DNA of 51,533 nt, taken from positions 1 through 51,533 of the forward strand of contig JAQGMO010000195.1 of assembly GCA_028292315.1 (NCBI GenBank). Direction: 5' to 3'. A model generated the notes under the pieces. That model did no database searches. It saw only the letters and a list, made by a program, of their open reading frames with translations, and was not told the DNA's origin. Positions 8,102 to 17,379 of the stretch are shown here, in pieces. The DNA comes from Herminiimonas sp. (lineage in GTDB: Bacteria; Pseudomonadota; Gammaproteobacteria; Burkholderiales; Burkholderiaceae_D). The position numbers were made by a program, and so were the translations under genes. Each line of letters opens with the position of its first letter. Positions within the stretch are counted from its first letter, which is position 1.

Positions 8102-8923
8102 TTACAGCCAGCGCTTGCGCCGCTTGTAGGATTTCAGATTCTTGAAAGAGCGCCGCTCGCTGCCGGTGCCGCCGCCCAGATAGAATTCGCGCACATCCTC
8201 ATTGTTGCGCAATTCTTCCGCGCTGCCCTCGAGGACGATCTTGCCGTTCTCCATGATATAACCCTGATCGGCGTACTTGAGGGCCATGTTGGCGTTCTGT
8301 TCGACCAGCAGGATCGGTATGCCCTGCTCCTGGTTGATCTGCCGGATAATCGCGAACACCTCCTGTACCAGCATCGGCGAAAGGCCCATCGATGGTTCAT
8401 CCATCATGATCAGGCGCGGCTTGGCCATGAGCGCACGACCGAGCGCAAGCATCTGCTGCTCGCCGCCCGACAGATATCCGGCCAGGCCGGTGCGCTCCTT
8501 CAGCCGGGGAAAGTACTGGAACACCTGGTCGATGTCATCCTTCGAGACGCGCCCCGGACGGCTGTACGCGCCCATGCGCAGATTCTCGATTACCGTCATG
8601 TCCTCGATGATGCGACGGCCCTCCATGACCTGGAAAACCCCGTGCCGCACGATCTGGTCGGGTTCGGCGTTGGCGATTTCCCGCCCTTCGAAGGACACTC
8701 CGCCCCGCGTGATTTTTCCATCTTCGCTCTTGAGCAGTCCGGAAATCGCCTTGAGCGTCGTGGATTTTCCGGCGCCGTTCGCCCCCAGGAGCGCAACGAT
8801 GCGGCCGGGCGGAACCTGCAGGCTGACGCCGTGAAGGACAAGAATCACGTCGTTGTAAACGACTTCGATATTATTGACCGAAAGAACAGGTTCGGCTGAC
8901 GCTTGCACTGATGGACTTTGCAT
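8102..8923 (-). CDS. livF: Liv-type ABC transporter ATP-binding protein (LivF-like)
   Basis: A 273-residue ATPase of the branched-chain amino acid type importer. Walker A is LLGANGAGKSTTLKAISG, the signature is YLSGGEQQML and Walker B is RLIMMDEPSMGLSP, in the order and spacing typical of LivF, including the FQVMEGRRIIEDMTV Q-loop region. A basic C-terminal tail (SYKRRKRWL) extends beyond the usual family end. It is the last gene of a minus-strand operon that also encodes LivG, an acyl-CoA synthetase, LivH, LivM and two receptors. With an acyl-CoA synthetase inside the operon the importer probably moves an organic acid rather than an amino acid, which is inference. Confidence 0.93.
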   Translation of the reverse strand: MQSPSVQASAEPVLSVNNIEVVYNDVILVLHGVSLQVPPGRIVALLGANGAGKSTTLKAISGLLKSEDGKITRGGVSFEGREIANAEPDQIVRHGVFQVMEGRRIIEDMTVIENLRMGAYSRPGRVSKDDIDQVFQYFPRLKERTGLAGYLSGGEQQMLALGRALMAKPRLIMMDEPSMGLSPMLVQEVFAIIRQINQEQGIPILLVEQNANMALKYADQGYIMENGKIVLEGSAEELRNNEDVREFYLGGGTGSERRSFKNLKSYKRRKRWL

Positions 8924-9010
8924 AAATACTCACCGAAGGAAATCGCGGGATGAACATGGCGGCCGGGGAGAGCGGGTTCCGCGGCCGGAGCGGCGCCGTG
9001 GCGCCGTGAG

Positions 9011-10246
9011 TTAACGACCGAACCACTTTTCTTCGCGCGGCATGGCGACGTCGCCGATGTACTTCCATGCGGGCTTGCCATCCCTGAACTGTCCTTCCCA
9101 AAGCGTGGCGCTGGTCATGCTGCGATGATCGCTCGCGGTCCAGGTGGCAGGCGCGCACTGGCCTTCGAGGCCCTTGGGTACCCAGTCCTTTTTCTGATAC
9201 ATGCCCTGCCGCACTTTCTCACCCGTGATGCCGCCGTTCTTGTCGGCCCACTCCAGTGCTTCCTTGACATAAAAGACCGAGCATACCGCCGCAATGTAAT
9301 AGGAAGTGCGCGGCTTTCCGCCGGCGATGGCACTGATGGTTTTTGCGCCGGCCGCGCTGTTCATGCCCCATGGCGCCACCGGGAATGGCGCGATCACGCC
9401 GGCGGCCGCTTGCCCGGCCGCTTCCAGCACCAGCTCCGAATAGCCCCATACGTTGGTGAAGAATTTCGCCTTCACGCCAACCGTTTCGCACGACTTGAGC
9501 ACGGAGATGTTGGAATCGCCGGTGTTGCCCAGATACGCGATGTCGGCGGCCGATTCCTTTAGGGTCAGGCATTGTGCCTTGTAATCGCCGGGCCGCATCG
9601 AATACTGGATCGCCGGAACCACGTCATAGCCGATCTCGGTCGCGTACGCCTGGCAGGTTTCACGATGCGAGTTGGCAAACGGATGGTTGTCGCCCATGAA
9701 CGCGAATTTCGGCTTCCCTTTTTTCGCCTGGGTCTTCCACTGGTCATTAAAATACTTCAGTTCGGCGCGGCAGGCGTCGGAGTAGCTCGGGCCATGGAAG
9801 AAATTGTAAGGCGTCGGCTTGTCGACCCGCTTGCTGGCGCCGGCGGGGTCGGTCAGGCTGGCCGGATTGGCTTGCGAAAAATAGATGATCTTGTCGGTAT
9901 TCACAAAGCCCACCAGCGCCTCGGTGTCGGCGGTACCATAGCCGAGGATCGCCACCGGCTTACGCGAGCCCGACATCCATTTCTTGTAAGCGCCGACGGC
10001 ATTGGGCGCCTTGTAGGCGTAGTCCACGGCATCCATTTCTATCTTCTTGCCGTTGACGCCGCCGTTTTCATTGATCCACTTTACGGCATCGGTTTTGGCA
10101 TCGGCAAATTCGCGTCCGACCTGGGCCGTGACGCCGGTGGTGTCATGCAAGGCGCCGATGAAAACGGTTTGCTGGGCGCTCGCGTGGCCGGCGCAGAACA
10201 GCAGGGCGGCCGCGGCCGGGTACAAAGACAGATTGTGCTTTTTCAT
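9011..10246 (-). CDS. Liv-type periplasmic receptor, copy 2 of a tandem pair
   Basis: A 411-residue ABC-transporter receptor with a signal peptide ending in GHASA and a mature start QQTVFIGALHDTTGVTAQVG. It is a clear paralogue of the receptor at 10330: the two align without gaps over most of their length, and the segment from EWADKNGGITGEKVRQ to SDHRSMT is identical in protein. At the DNA level 9189-9250 is identical to 10508-10569, which is more than the rest of the pair would predict and suggests recent conversion. Differences cluster in the middle, for example FSQANPASL against VSHSFSAQL, so the two copies may bind different ligands. The gene lies between copy 1 and livF in the operon, with 83 and 87 bp gaps. 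Confidence 0.92.
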   Translation of the reverse strand: MKKHNLSLYPAAAALLFCAGHASAQQTVFIGALHDTTGVTAQVGREFADAKTDAVKWINENGGVNGKKIEMDAVDYAYKAPNAVGAYKKWMSGSRKPVAILGYGTADTEALVGFVNTDKIIYFSQANPASLTDPAGASKRVDKPTPYNFFHGPSYSDACRAELKYFNDQWKTQAKKGKPKFAFMGDNHPFANSHRETCQAYATEIGYDVVPAIQYSMRPGDYKAQCLTLKESAADIAYLGNTGDSNISVLKSCETVGVKAKFFTNVWGYSELVLEAAGQAAAGVIAPFPVAPWGMNSAAGAKTISAIAGGKPRTSYYIAAVCSVFYVKEALEWADKNGGITGEKVRQGMYQKKDWVPKGLEGQCAPATWTASDHRSMTSATLWEGQFRDGKPAWKYIGDVAMPREEKWFGR

Positions 10247-10329
10247 GATCGGTTCAGATTTCCTCGAGTATGTGATTCAGAAAGCCCGGGCGCCCGTCGG
10301 GCGCCCGGCGCAAAGCGGCGGAGCGGGAA

Positions 10330-11562
10330 TTACCGCCCGAACCAGGTGGCGTCGCGCGGCAGAGTGATATCCGTCAGGCGCTGCCAGCCGGCCTTGCCGT
10401 CCTTGAACTGCCCTTCCCAAAGGGTCACCTTGGTCATGCTGCGGTGATCGGATGCGGTCCAGGTGGCGGGCGCGCACTGGCCTTCGAGACCTTTGGGCAC
10501 CCAGTCTTTTTTCTGATACATGCCCTGCCGCACTTTCTCACCCGTGATGCCGCCGTTCTTGTCGGCCCATTCCATCGCTTCCTTGAGATAGAAGACCGAG
10601 CATACGGCCGCCACGTAATACGGGGTACGCGGCTTTCCTCCGGAAATATCGCTCACCAGCTTCGCGCCGGGGCCGCTCGCCATGCCCCAGGGGCTGACAT
10701 GATAGGGCGCGGTGACGCCCGCCGCCGCTTGCCCGGCGGCGTCGATCACGAGTTCGGAAAAGCCCCATACATTGGTGTAGAACTTCGGCTTGACGCCAAC
10801 CGTTTCGCACGATTTGAGCAGGGAAATATTGGAATCGCCGGTGTTGGCGAGATAAGCGGCATCTGCGCCGGATTCCTTGAGCGTAAGGCATTGGGCCTTG
10901 TAATCGCCGGGGCGCATGGAATACTGGATTGGCGGGACAATGTCGAAACCGAGTTCGGTCGCATAGGCCAGGCACGCGTCCTTCGGCGAGTTCGGGAAAG
11001 GGTGGTTGTCGCCCATGAAGGCGAATTTCGGTTTCCCGGTCTTGCCTTGCGCTTTCCATTGGCTATGGAAGTACTGGATCTGCGCCCGGCAGCTGTCGGA
11101 ATAGGTTGGGCCATGGAAGAAATTGTATGGCGTCGGCTTGTCGACCCGCTTGCTGGCGCCGCCCGGATCGGTCAGCTGCGCGGAGAACGAGTGCGACACG
11201 AACACCACCTTGTCGGCGTTGACGAAGCCGGTGAGCGCTTCCGTGTCGGCGGTGCCGTAGCCGAGGATCGCCGTCGGTTTGCGCGATCCCGACATCCATT
11301 TCTTGTAAGTCGCGATGGCGGCCGGCGTCTTGTACGCATAATCCACCGCGTCGAGTTCGATTTTTTTGCCGTTGATGCCGCCATGGTCATTGATCCACTT
11401 GACTGTTTCCGATTTGGCATCGGCAAATTCGCGACCGATCTGGGCGGTCGCCCCGGTGGTGTCGTTCAGCACCCCGATGAAGATGGTTTCCTGGGCACTG
11501 GCGCTGCCTGCCAGAAGCAAAAGAACGGCCGCCGGAATTTTTAATGGATTGCGTGTGTTCAT
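10330..11562 (-). CDS. Liv-type periplasmic receptor, copy 1 of a tandem pair
   Basis: A 410-residue periplasmic receptor. ATG at 11560-11562 is preferred because GAGGAGA lies seven bases upstream and the next residues form a signal peptide (KIPAAVLLLLAGSASAQ); the open frame continues upstream without signal character. The mature start ETIFIGVLNDTTGATAQIG and the motif PYNFFHGPTYSDSC place it in the same subfamily as its neighbour at 9011. Its operon partners are LivM 124 bp upstream and copy 2 downstream. Cysteines in SCRAQ, ACLAYA, QCLTL and SCETVG are shared by both copies and may form disulfides. The ligand is unknown. Confidence 0.92.
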   Translation of the reverse strand: MNTRNPLKIPAAVLLLLAGSASAQETIFIGVLNDTTGATAQIGREFADAKSETVKWINDHGGINGKKIELDAVDYAYKTPAAIATYKKWMSGSRKPTAILGYGTADTEALTGFVNADKVVFVSHSFSAQLTDPGGASKRVDKPTPYNFFHGPTYSDSCRAQIQYFHSQWKAQGKTGKPKFAFMGDNHPFPNSPKDACLAYATELGFDIVPPIQYSMRPGDYKAQCLTLKESGADAAYLANTGDSNISLLKSCETVGVKPKFYTNVWGFSELVIDAAGQAAAGVTAPYHVSPWGMASGPGAKLVSDISGGKPRTPYYVAAVCSVFYLKEAMEWADKNGGITGEKVRQGMYQKKDWVPKGLEGQCAPATWTASDHRSMTKVTLWEGQFKDGKAGWQRLTDITLPRDATWFGR

Positions 11563-11686
11563 ATCGTCTCCTCGATGCGGTTGTAATGGATGGCATTTCA
11601 AGGTGTGGCCGGACTTCGAATCTGGTCGTGCCGCGGCCGGGAACAAGTTGTAAACGCTTGCGCAATAGTTGGATGGCACCTCTCGC

Positions 11687-12757
11687 TCAGTGTGGGAAGG
11701 GGTAAAGCTTCCAGTATGCCTTGACCAGTTGCCAGCGGTGAATCAGGCCGTCCGGCTCGAACATCAGGAACAGGACAATTATCAGCCCGATCATTGCCTC
11801 ACGCATGAAATTAAGCCCGTTCAGGATATTGGGAGAGGTGATGAGCGCGGCATTTTTCAGCAGCACGACGACACCTTCCAGAACTTCGGGCAGCAACACC
11901 ATGAAGATCGCGCCCAGCATCGACCCCATGACCGATCCCAGCCCGCCGATGATGATCATGCCGATGAACTGGATTGAAAGCAGGATGTTAATGCTCTCTG
12001 TGGAAACAAAGCTCAGGTAGTGGCCCATCAGGGCGCCGGCGATGCCCGCGTAGAACGACGAGATCCCGAACGATAAAATGCGGTAGCGCGACAGGTTGAT
12101 CCCCATGATTTCGGCGGAAATGTCGTGGTCGCGGATGGCGACGAAGGCGCGCCCGTCGCGGCTGCGCATGAGGTTGGTGGCGTAGACATACAACGCGATC
12201 ACCCAGGCAAGCACGAAGTAGAAATATTTTTGCTCGGTATCCAGCGCATAGCCGAAGATGGTGACGGGCTTGGCATGCGCGCCCGCCACCCCGCCGGTAA
12301 ACCACTCCGCGCGCGCAAAAAAGTCTTCCAGCACATATTGGGCAGCCAGGGTGGCAATCGCCAGGTACAGGCCCTTGATGCGGGCCGCCGGCAAGCCGAA
12401 TGTCATTCCCACCAGCGCCGCAAGCAGGCCGGCAAGGGGAATCGCGAACAACACCGGCACCCCGTATTTGTTGCTGAAGTAGGTAGAGCCGAACGCCCCT
12501 AGCCCGAAGAACGCGGCATGCCCCAGCGATATCTGTCCGGTAAAGCCGGTCAGGATATTCAGCCCGAGCGCACCGATTCCCATGTAGCCGATCTGTATCA
12601 GCAAGGTTACGCCGTAGCTTCCCAGGTATAACGGGCTCAGCAGCAGGACTGCAATCCCGCCGAGGATGAAGTAGAGCGACCACCTGGTCGGAAAAATGGT
12701 TTTATCCGCGTCGTATGACACGCGGAAATCACCGCATGGACGGAAGGAAAAGTTCAT
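11687..12757 (-). CDS. livM: Liv-type ABC transporter permease (LivM-like)
   Basis: A 356-residue inner-membrane permease. Several hydrophobic helices are visible, including LYFILGGIAVLLLSPLYLGS and FIGMIIIGGLGSVMGSMLGA, and the family motif GLNILTGFTGQISLGHAAFF is well conserved. The start ATG lies 2 bp after the livH stop, so the pair is probably translationally coupled. The C-terminal end, EPDGLIHRWQLVKAYWKLYP, matches the usual LivM end. It forms the transmembrane channel together with LivH. Confidence 0.93.
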   Translation of the reverse strand: MNFSFRPCGDFRVSYDADKTIFPTRWSLYFILGGIAVLLLSPLYLGSYGVTLLIQIGYMGIGALGLNILTGFTGQISLGHAAFFGLGAFGSTYFSNKYGVPVLFAIPLAGLLAALVGMTFGLPAARIKGLYLAIATLAAQYVLEDFFARAEWFTGGVAGAHAKPVTIFGYALDTEQKYFYFVLAWVIALYVYATNLMRSRDGRAFVAIRDHDISAEIMGINLSRYRILSFGISSFYAGIAGALMGHYLSFVSTESINILLSIQFIGMIIIGGLGSVMGSMLGAIFMVLLPEVLEGVVVLLKNAALITSPNILNGLNFMREAMIGLIIVLFLMFEPDGLIHRWQLVKAYWKLYPFPH

Positions 12758-12759
12758 CG

Positions 12760-13653
12760 TCAGACTCTTTCTATATCACGGGTTCCGAACAGCCCGTACG
12801 GCTTGATCATCAGCACCAGCACCAGGACGTAGAACGGGGCGATGCTGTACAGATTTCCCCACTGCAGATATTGGCCGTCGACGAACTCGGCCAGATTTTC
12901 CAGAACGCCGATCAGGATGCCGCCAACGACCGCGCCGACAATCGAGTCGAAGCCCCCCAGGATGACCGCCGGGAATACCTTGAGGCCGAAGCTCGACAAC
13001 CCGGCCGAGACGCCATTGACGGCGCCCACGACAATGCCGGCGACGCCGGACACGACTGCCGAAATCGCCCAGGAAACCGCGAAGATGCGCTTGACCGAGA
13101 CGCCGAGGGAACTCGCGACCTGCTGATTGAAGGCAGTGGCGCGCATCGCCAGCCCGATCTTGGTGGCCTTGAAAAGGTAAGCGAACGAGGCCATGGATAT
13201 CACGGCGAGCACCGCGCTCATGATGTAAACCGTTTCGAAATTCATGCCGGCGATCTCGACCGTCTTTCGATCGAAGATCGGTTTGAACGACTTCGGATCG
13301 GTGCCGAATATCCACTTCATCATCGCCTGCATGAAAACCGACAGTCCGATGGTGACCATGATGACCGAGATGATCGGCTGTCCGATGAGAGGGCGCAGGA
13401 TGACGACCTGAATCAGCAGCCCGAGCAAGGTCATGACCACCATGACGATCAGGAAGCCGACGTAAAAGGGGAGGTTGAACTGGGCCAGCAGCCACCAGCA
13501 TGTCCATGCGCCGACCAGCAGGAATTCCCCTTGCGCGAAATTGACGATCTTCGAAGCCTTGTAGATCAGGACGAAAGCCATCGCGACCATTCCGTACAGG
13601 GTGCCGACGATCAGGCCGTTAAGCAGGAATTGCAACAGAAGTTGGGTCTTCAT
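12760..13653 (-). CDS. livH: Liv-type ABC transporter permease (LivH-like)
   Basis: A 297-residue membrane protein with the LivH landmarks LNGLIVGTLYGMVAMAFVLI near the N-terminus, NFAQGEFLLVGAW and the coupling region FPAVILGGFDSIVGAVVGG. The ATG overlaps the stop of the upstream acyl-CoA synthetase gene (ATGA), and GGAG lies 11 bases upstream. With LivM it forms the permease; LivF and LivG power it. The overlap with the synthetase ties activation and uptake of the substrate together in one transcript. Confidence 0.93.
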   Translation of the reverse strand: MKTQLLLQFLLNGLIVGTLYGMVAMAFVLIYKASKIVNFAQGEFLLVGAWTCWWLLAQFNLPFYVGFLIVMVVMTLLGLLIQVVILRPLIGQPIISVIMVTIGLSVFMQAMMKWIFGTDPKSFKPIFDRKTVEIAGMNFETVYIMSAVLAVISMASFAYLFKATKIGLAMRATAFNQQVASSLGVSVKRIFAVSWAISAVVSGVAGIVVGAVNGVSAGLSSFGLKVFPAVILGGFDSIVGAVVGGILIGVLENLAEFVDGQYLQWGNLYSIAPFYVLVLVLMIKPYGLFGTRDIERV

Positions 13654-15590
13654 GGCGTCACTGACTCCTTGTTATGGGGATTCGCGGGCGCAGCCTCATG
13701 CATCGAGACGATGCGCAACGTTTGCTGAATGCGGGTTTTGCGGCCATCCTGCAGGGTGATCGTGGTATCCACTTCAACCTTGTCCTGGCCGCTGTACAGC
13801 GCGTCGATCAGCATGCCATACCGCTCGTTGATGGTGCCCCGGCGGACTTTTCGGGTGCGGGTCAGCTCGCCGTCGTCCGCGTCCAGTTCCTTGTAAAGCA
13901 GCAGGAAGCGGCGGATTCGTTGAGATTCCGGCAGTGTTGCGTTGGTTGCCTCGACCTCGGCGCGGATCAGGTCATAGACTTGCGGCAGACCGGAGAGATC
14001 GGAATAGGTGGTGAAGGAAACATGGCGTTTTTCCGCCCACTTCGACAAAATGGAATAGCGGATGCAGATCATGGCGGCGATGTAGTCGCGGTTCTGCCCG
14101 AGCGCGACGCATTCACCGATGTAAGGCGAGAACTTGAGTTTGTTCTCGAGATATTGCGGCGAGAAGCGATCGCCATTGGCCATCACGGCCAGGTCGTTGA
14201 CCCGGTCGAGCACCACCAGATGCCCGTTCTTGTTGATATAGCCCGCATCGGCGGTGTACATCCAGCCGTCCCGGATGGTTTCCCTGGTGGCTTCGTCGTT
14301 GCGGTAATAGCCGGAGAACATGCCGGGGTGCCGGCTCATCACTTCGCCGATGCCGTTGCGGTCCGCGTTGTCGATGCGGATTTCCACATTCTCGAACGGC
14401 ACGCCGACCGTATCATAGTCGACGTCGTCATGGGTATGTCCGGCGTACACGCCCGTCATTTCAGTCTGGCCGTAAAGCTGGCGCAGCGGCACGCCGAAGG
14501 CGCGGAAAAAGCGGAACACATCGGGCCCGAGCGGCGCGCCGCCGGTGGCGGCCGAGCGCAAGCGCGAAAAGCCGAGCCGATCGCGCAACGCCCGGCCGAT
14601 GAGCAGGTCGGTAAGCCGCGAGCGGCCGCCCTTGTCCACGGCGCGCAAGCCCAGTTTCATGCCTACATGGAACATCGCGCGCTTGAAAGGGCCGGCATCC
14701 ATCATGCGCGCCTTCACGTCGGCGGAAATGGCTTCCCACACCCGCGGCGGATACAGCAGGCAGGTCGGTCCGATCTCACGCATGTCGTGCGACGTGGTCT
14801 CATCTTCCTCGACGAAATTGACCGTGATGCCGCTCAGCAGGAAATGCGCAACCGCATAGACCTGCTCGCCGATCCACGGCAACGGCAGCACCGACACATA
14901 TTCATCCCCCGGATACTTGGGATCGGCCAGCAGAAAGCTCGCGCAGTGGCGCAGAAACGAATGGCCTGAAATCATCGCGAGCTTGGGGCGTGACGTCGTG
15001 CCGGAGGTGGTGCAGAGAATCGCCGTGGCTTCGGGCGACCTGGCCGCCACCAGTGCGTCGAAAAGCCCGGGCTCGCGTTCCTGCAGCGTGCGCGCCTCGC
15101 GGTGCAGCGCGTCGATGCTGATCAGCCGCGGATCGTCATACTTGCGCATGCCGCGGGCATCGAAGTAAACGATTTTTTTGACGGAAGGTATGGTGTCGCC
15201 GAGTTCCAGCAGCTTGTCGACTTGCTCTTCGTCTTCGGCCAGAACCAGCTTGATTTCGGCGAAGTTGATGAGATAGGCGACTTCATCGGCAAGTGAATCC
15301 TTGTAAATCCCGAGACTGAGCGCGTGAGCTGCGTGCGCGGCGATCTGGCTGAACACCCAGTGCGGGCGATTCTGGCCGATCAGGCCCACCACGTCGTCGG
15401 CGCCTATGCCCATCGCGTGCAGGCCGTAGGTGAGCAGCTTCACCTGTTCGAGGCACTCGCGCCAGGTAAGCGCCTTCCAGATGCCCAGATCCTTTTCGCG
15501 CATTGCGATCTGGTCGGGCCATTCGGCGGCATTGCGCGCCAGCATGCGGGGCAGGGTGCCGAGCGCTTGCAGATCGAGGTTTCTGTCCAT
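13650..15590 (-). CDS. Long-chain-type acyl-CoA synthetase embedded in the Liv operon
   Basis: A 646-residue ANL enzyme of the long-chain/FadD15-like branch. Motifs are TAILCTTSGTTSRPKLAMIS (AMP-binding loop, near residue 190), RQLYGQTEMTGVYAG, DGWMYTADAGYINKNGHLVV and LDRVNDLAVMANGDRFSPQY. The C-terminal region has the KVRRGTINERYG segment typical of this branch. The ATG has GGAGAA upstream. It lies between livG and livH and overlaps livH, so it is an integral part of the importer operon. Such synthetase-importer pairings suggest that the substrate is a hydrophobic or aromatic carboxylate trapped as a CoA ester after entry. The exact acid is unknown. Confidence 0.92.
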   Translation of the reverse strand: MDRNLDLQALGTLPRMLARNAAEWPDQIAMREKDLGIWKALTWRECLEQVKLLTYGLHAMGIGADDVVGLIGQNRPHWVFSQIAAHAAHALSLGIYKDSLADEVAYLINFAEIKLVLAEDEEQVDKLLELGDTIPSVKKIVYFDARGMRKYDDPRLISIDALHREARTLQEREPGLFDALVAARSPEATAILCTTSGTTSRPKLAMISGHSFLRHCASFLLADPKYPGDEYVSVLPLPWIGEQVYAVAHFLLSGITVNFVEEDETTSHDMREIGPTCLLYPPRVWEAISADVKARMMDAGPFKRAMFHVGMKLGLRAVDKGGRSRLTDLLIGRALRDRLGFSRLRSAATGGAPLGPDVFRFFRAFGVPLRQLYGQTEMTGVYAGHTHDDVDYDTVGVPFENVEIRIDNADRNGIGEVMSRHPGMFSGYYRNDEATRETIRDGWMYTADAGYINKNGHLVVLDRVNDLAVMANGDRFSPQYLENKLKFSPYIGECVALGQNRDYIAAMICIRYSILSKWAEKRHVSFTTYSDLSGLPQVYDLIRAEVEATNATLPESQRIRRFLLLYKELDADDGELTRTRKVRRGTINERYGMLIDALYSGQDKVEVDTTITLQDGRKTRIQQTLRIVSMHEAAPANPHNKESVTP

Positions 15591-15604
15591 GTCGATTCTC
15601 CGGC

Positions 15605-16384
15605 CTACTCGTCGGCGCCGAGATAGGCGCGGCGCACGGTCGGATTATTGATCGCCTCGTCGGGAATGCCCTCGGCGATTTTTTCGCCATAGTTCAGGAC
15701 CATCACCCGATGAGAAATATCCATGACGACGCCCATGTCGTGTTCGATCATGACGATGGTCATTCCCCACTCTTCGTTGAGGTCGATGATATAACGGGCA
15801 ATGTCCTCCTTCTCCTCCAGGTTCATGCCGGCCATCGGTTCGTCCAGCAGCAGCAGGCGCGGCTTGAGGGCGATGGCGCGCGCCAGTTCGACCCGCTTTC
15901 GCAGGCCGTAGGGAAGCGTTCCCGCAGTGGCCGAGCGCACATGCTGAATTTCGAGAAAATCGATGATCTCTTCCACGTCGCGCCGATGCGCCAACTCTTC
16001 CTTGCGGGCGCCGCCGAGCCAGTAGAGTCCGCCGGTCAGGAAGTTATTGCGCAGCAGGTGGTGGCGGCCGATAAGAATATTGTCGAGCACGCTCATGTGG
16101 GCAAACAGCGCCAGGTTCTGGAACGTGCGGCCGATGCCGAGACCGGCACGGCGGGAGGAGCGCATCCTGGTGATATCGCGCCCGCCGAAAAGAATCTGTC
16201 CGGCGCTCGGTGTGTAGCGTCCCGAGATACAGTTGAGAAGCGAGGTTTTTCCGGCTCCATTCGGGCCGATAACGGAGAATATTTCTCCCGAACGCACATC
16301 GAAGCTTACGTTGGTCAGGGCCTTCACGCCCTTGAACCCGAGGCTGATGCCTCGCGCCTCGAAAACAGTCTCGCTACTACGCAT
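15605..16384 (-). CDS. livG: Liv-type ABC transporter ATP-binding protein (LivG-like)
   Basis: A 259-residue ATPase. Start ATG 16382-16384 has GGAGG ten bases upstream and gives the usual LivG length; the longer frame to 16528 would add unrelated residues. Walker A is VIGPNGAGKTSLLNCISG, the Q-loop region is IGRTFQNLALF, the signature is the degenerate LPYGLRKRVELARA, and Walker B is RLLLLDEPMAGMN. The degenerate signature is normal for LivG. It is the first gene of the Liv operon, and the palindrome at 16522-16535 lies 138 bp upstream. Confidence 0.93.
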   Translation of the reverse strand: MRSSETVFEARGISLGFKGVKALTNVSFDVRSGEIFSVIGPNGAGKTSLLNCISGRYTPSAGQILFGGRDITRMRSSRRAGLGIGRTFQNLALFAHMSVLDNILIGRHHLLRNNFLTGGLYWLGGARKEELAHRRDVEEIIDFLEIQHVRSATAGTLPYGLRKRVELARAIALKPRLLLLDEPMAGMNLEEKEDIARYIIDLNEEWGMTIVMIEHDMGVVMDISHRVMVLNYGEKIAEGIPDEAINNPTVRRAYLGADE

Positions 16385-16722
16385 GCGATGTGTTCCTCCA
16401 TTGTCTCCTCCGGAATCTTGCCAATGCCGTGGTCGCATGTTTTTTGCCGCGACTCGGGCGCATCGGAAACGCGCCAAGCTATTGTGCAGGCACGGGACCG
16501 GATTCCCGTGTTGGTACGAGACTAACATTAGTTAGGTAGCGATGTAAAGGGCGTGGCCCGAGGTTTTCGGGATGCCGGTATTCTTCACGAAGCGAGGGAG
16601 CAGTCAATCCGCGCTACGGATTTCGCCAAGGCGGATCGTGCCGGGGCGGTCTTTCATTGCGCGCCGGATCTGGTCGCATGCCGGCGCCGGCTTCCGGGCC
16701 CCGGGCAGGCCGCGGCCATGGG
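16385..16722. other. Gene-free control region of the Liv operon
   Basis: A 338-bp stretch between the TetR gene and livG, both on the minus strand. It contains the palindrome at 16522-16535. The part from 16553 to 16722 is GC-rich and holds only short antisense frames. No convincing -10/-35 pair was identified by eye. Confidence 0.5.
16522..16535. promoter_or_regulatory. Putative TetR operator, site A (Liv operon)
   Basis: CTAAC-ATTA-GTTAG is a perfect 5-bp inverted repeat with a 4-bp spacer, upstream of livG. It fits the pattern CTAAC-N4-GTT(T/A)G shared with 17380, 23566 and 35533. Confidence 0.65.
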
Positions 16723-17367
16723 TCAGGGTTTGAGGATGCCGTTGAAGACGATTCCAGTGATCTGCTCCGCGAATGCCTTGAACGAGCCGCGCTGCGGGTT
16801 GTACCATTCGACCGTCCAGTTAAGCGCGCCGATCACGAACAGCCGCACCACCGCCACGCTGGTATCGGCGCGCAGTTCGCCGCTGGCCATCGCATCTGCG
16901 AACAGTTGATCCCAGTAGTTAGCGTATTCGCGACGGACGACTCGATGCTTGTTCTTGGCTTCGGTCGGGATCTGCCCGTAGACGCGGATGTTGGCCGAGG
17001 TGAAATCGCCATGGTGCAGCAAGCCGTACAGATGTCCTTCGATACCGGCGGCGATTTTCTGCCGATAGGTGGCGTCGGGGGGCAATGCGTCGATTTTCTC
17101 GCGAACCGCCTTCATCACCACATCGATGCCGGCGTTCAGTACGTCGCCAAGAATTTCGTCCTTGGACGAGAAGTGATAATAAATGCTGCCGGCCTTGATC
17201 CCGGCCACGTCGGCGATCTGTCGAAGTGTCGTCGCGGCATAGCCCTGGTTGCGGAACAGGCTTGCCGCCGCATTGAGGATTTCCGCGCGGGTCTGTTCCG
17301 TCGCGCTGAGGGATGCCGGGTCGCCGGGCTTCGCCTCGCGACGCACGGACGTGCCTTTTGGTGGCAT
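16723..17367 (-). CDS. TetR-family transcriptional regulator
   Basis: A 214-residue regulator. The N-terminal DNA-binding domain has the helix-turn-helix TLRQIADVAGIKAGSIYYHF (residues 47-66), followed directly by SSKDEIL, as in TetR proteins. The C-terminal ligand domain (about residues 85-214) is rich in aromatic residues, such as YANYWDQLF and NWTVEWYNP, which suits a hydrophobic or acyl-CoA ligand. The ATG has AAAGGA upstream. A CTAAC-N4-GTTTG palindrome lies 13 bp before the start, suggesting autoregulation, and three further copies precede the neighbouring catabolic operons. Proteins of this type usually repress and are released by an acyl-CoA intermediate, which is family knowledge; the ligand here is unknown. 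The basic, disordered first 20 residues are typical. Confidence 0.92.
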   Translation of the reverse strand: MPPKGTSVRREAKPGDPASLSATEQTRAEILNAAASLFRNQGYAATTLRQIADVAGIKAGSIYYHFSSKDEILGDVLNAGIDVVMKAVREKIDALPPDATYRQKIAAGIEGHLYGLLHHGDFTSANIRVYGQIPTEAKNKHRVVRREYANYWDQLFADAMASGELRADTSVAVVRLFVIGALNWTVEWYNPQRGSFKAFAEQITGIVFNGILKP

Positions 17368-17379
17368 AATATTCCTTTC

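Noticed and set aside
15605-16528. Longer livG starting at 16528
   Set aside because: The extra N-terminal residues do not belong to the ABC family, while ATG 16384 has a GGAGG site and gives normal length.
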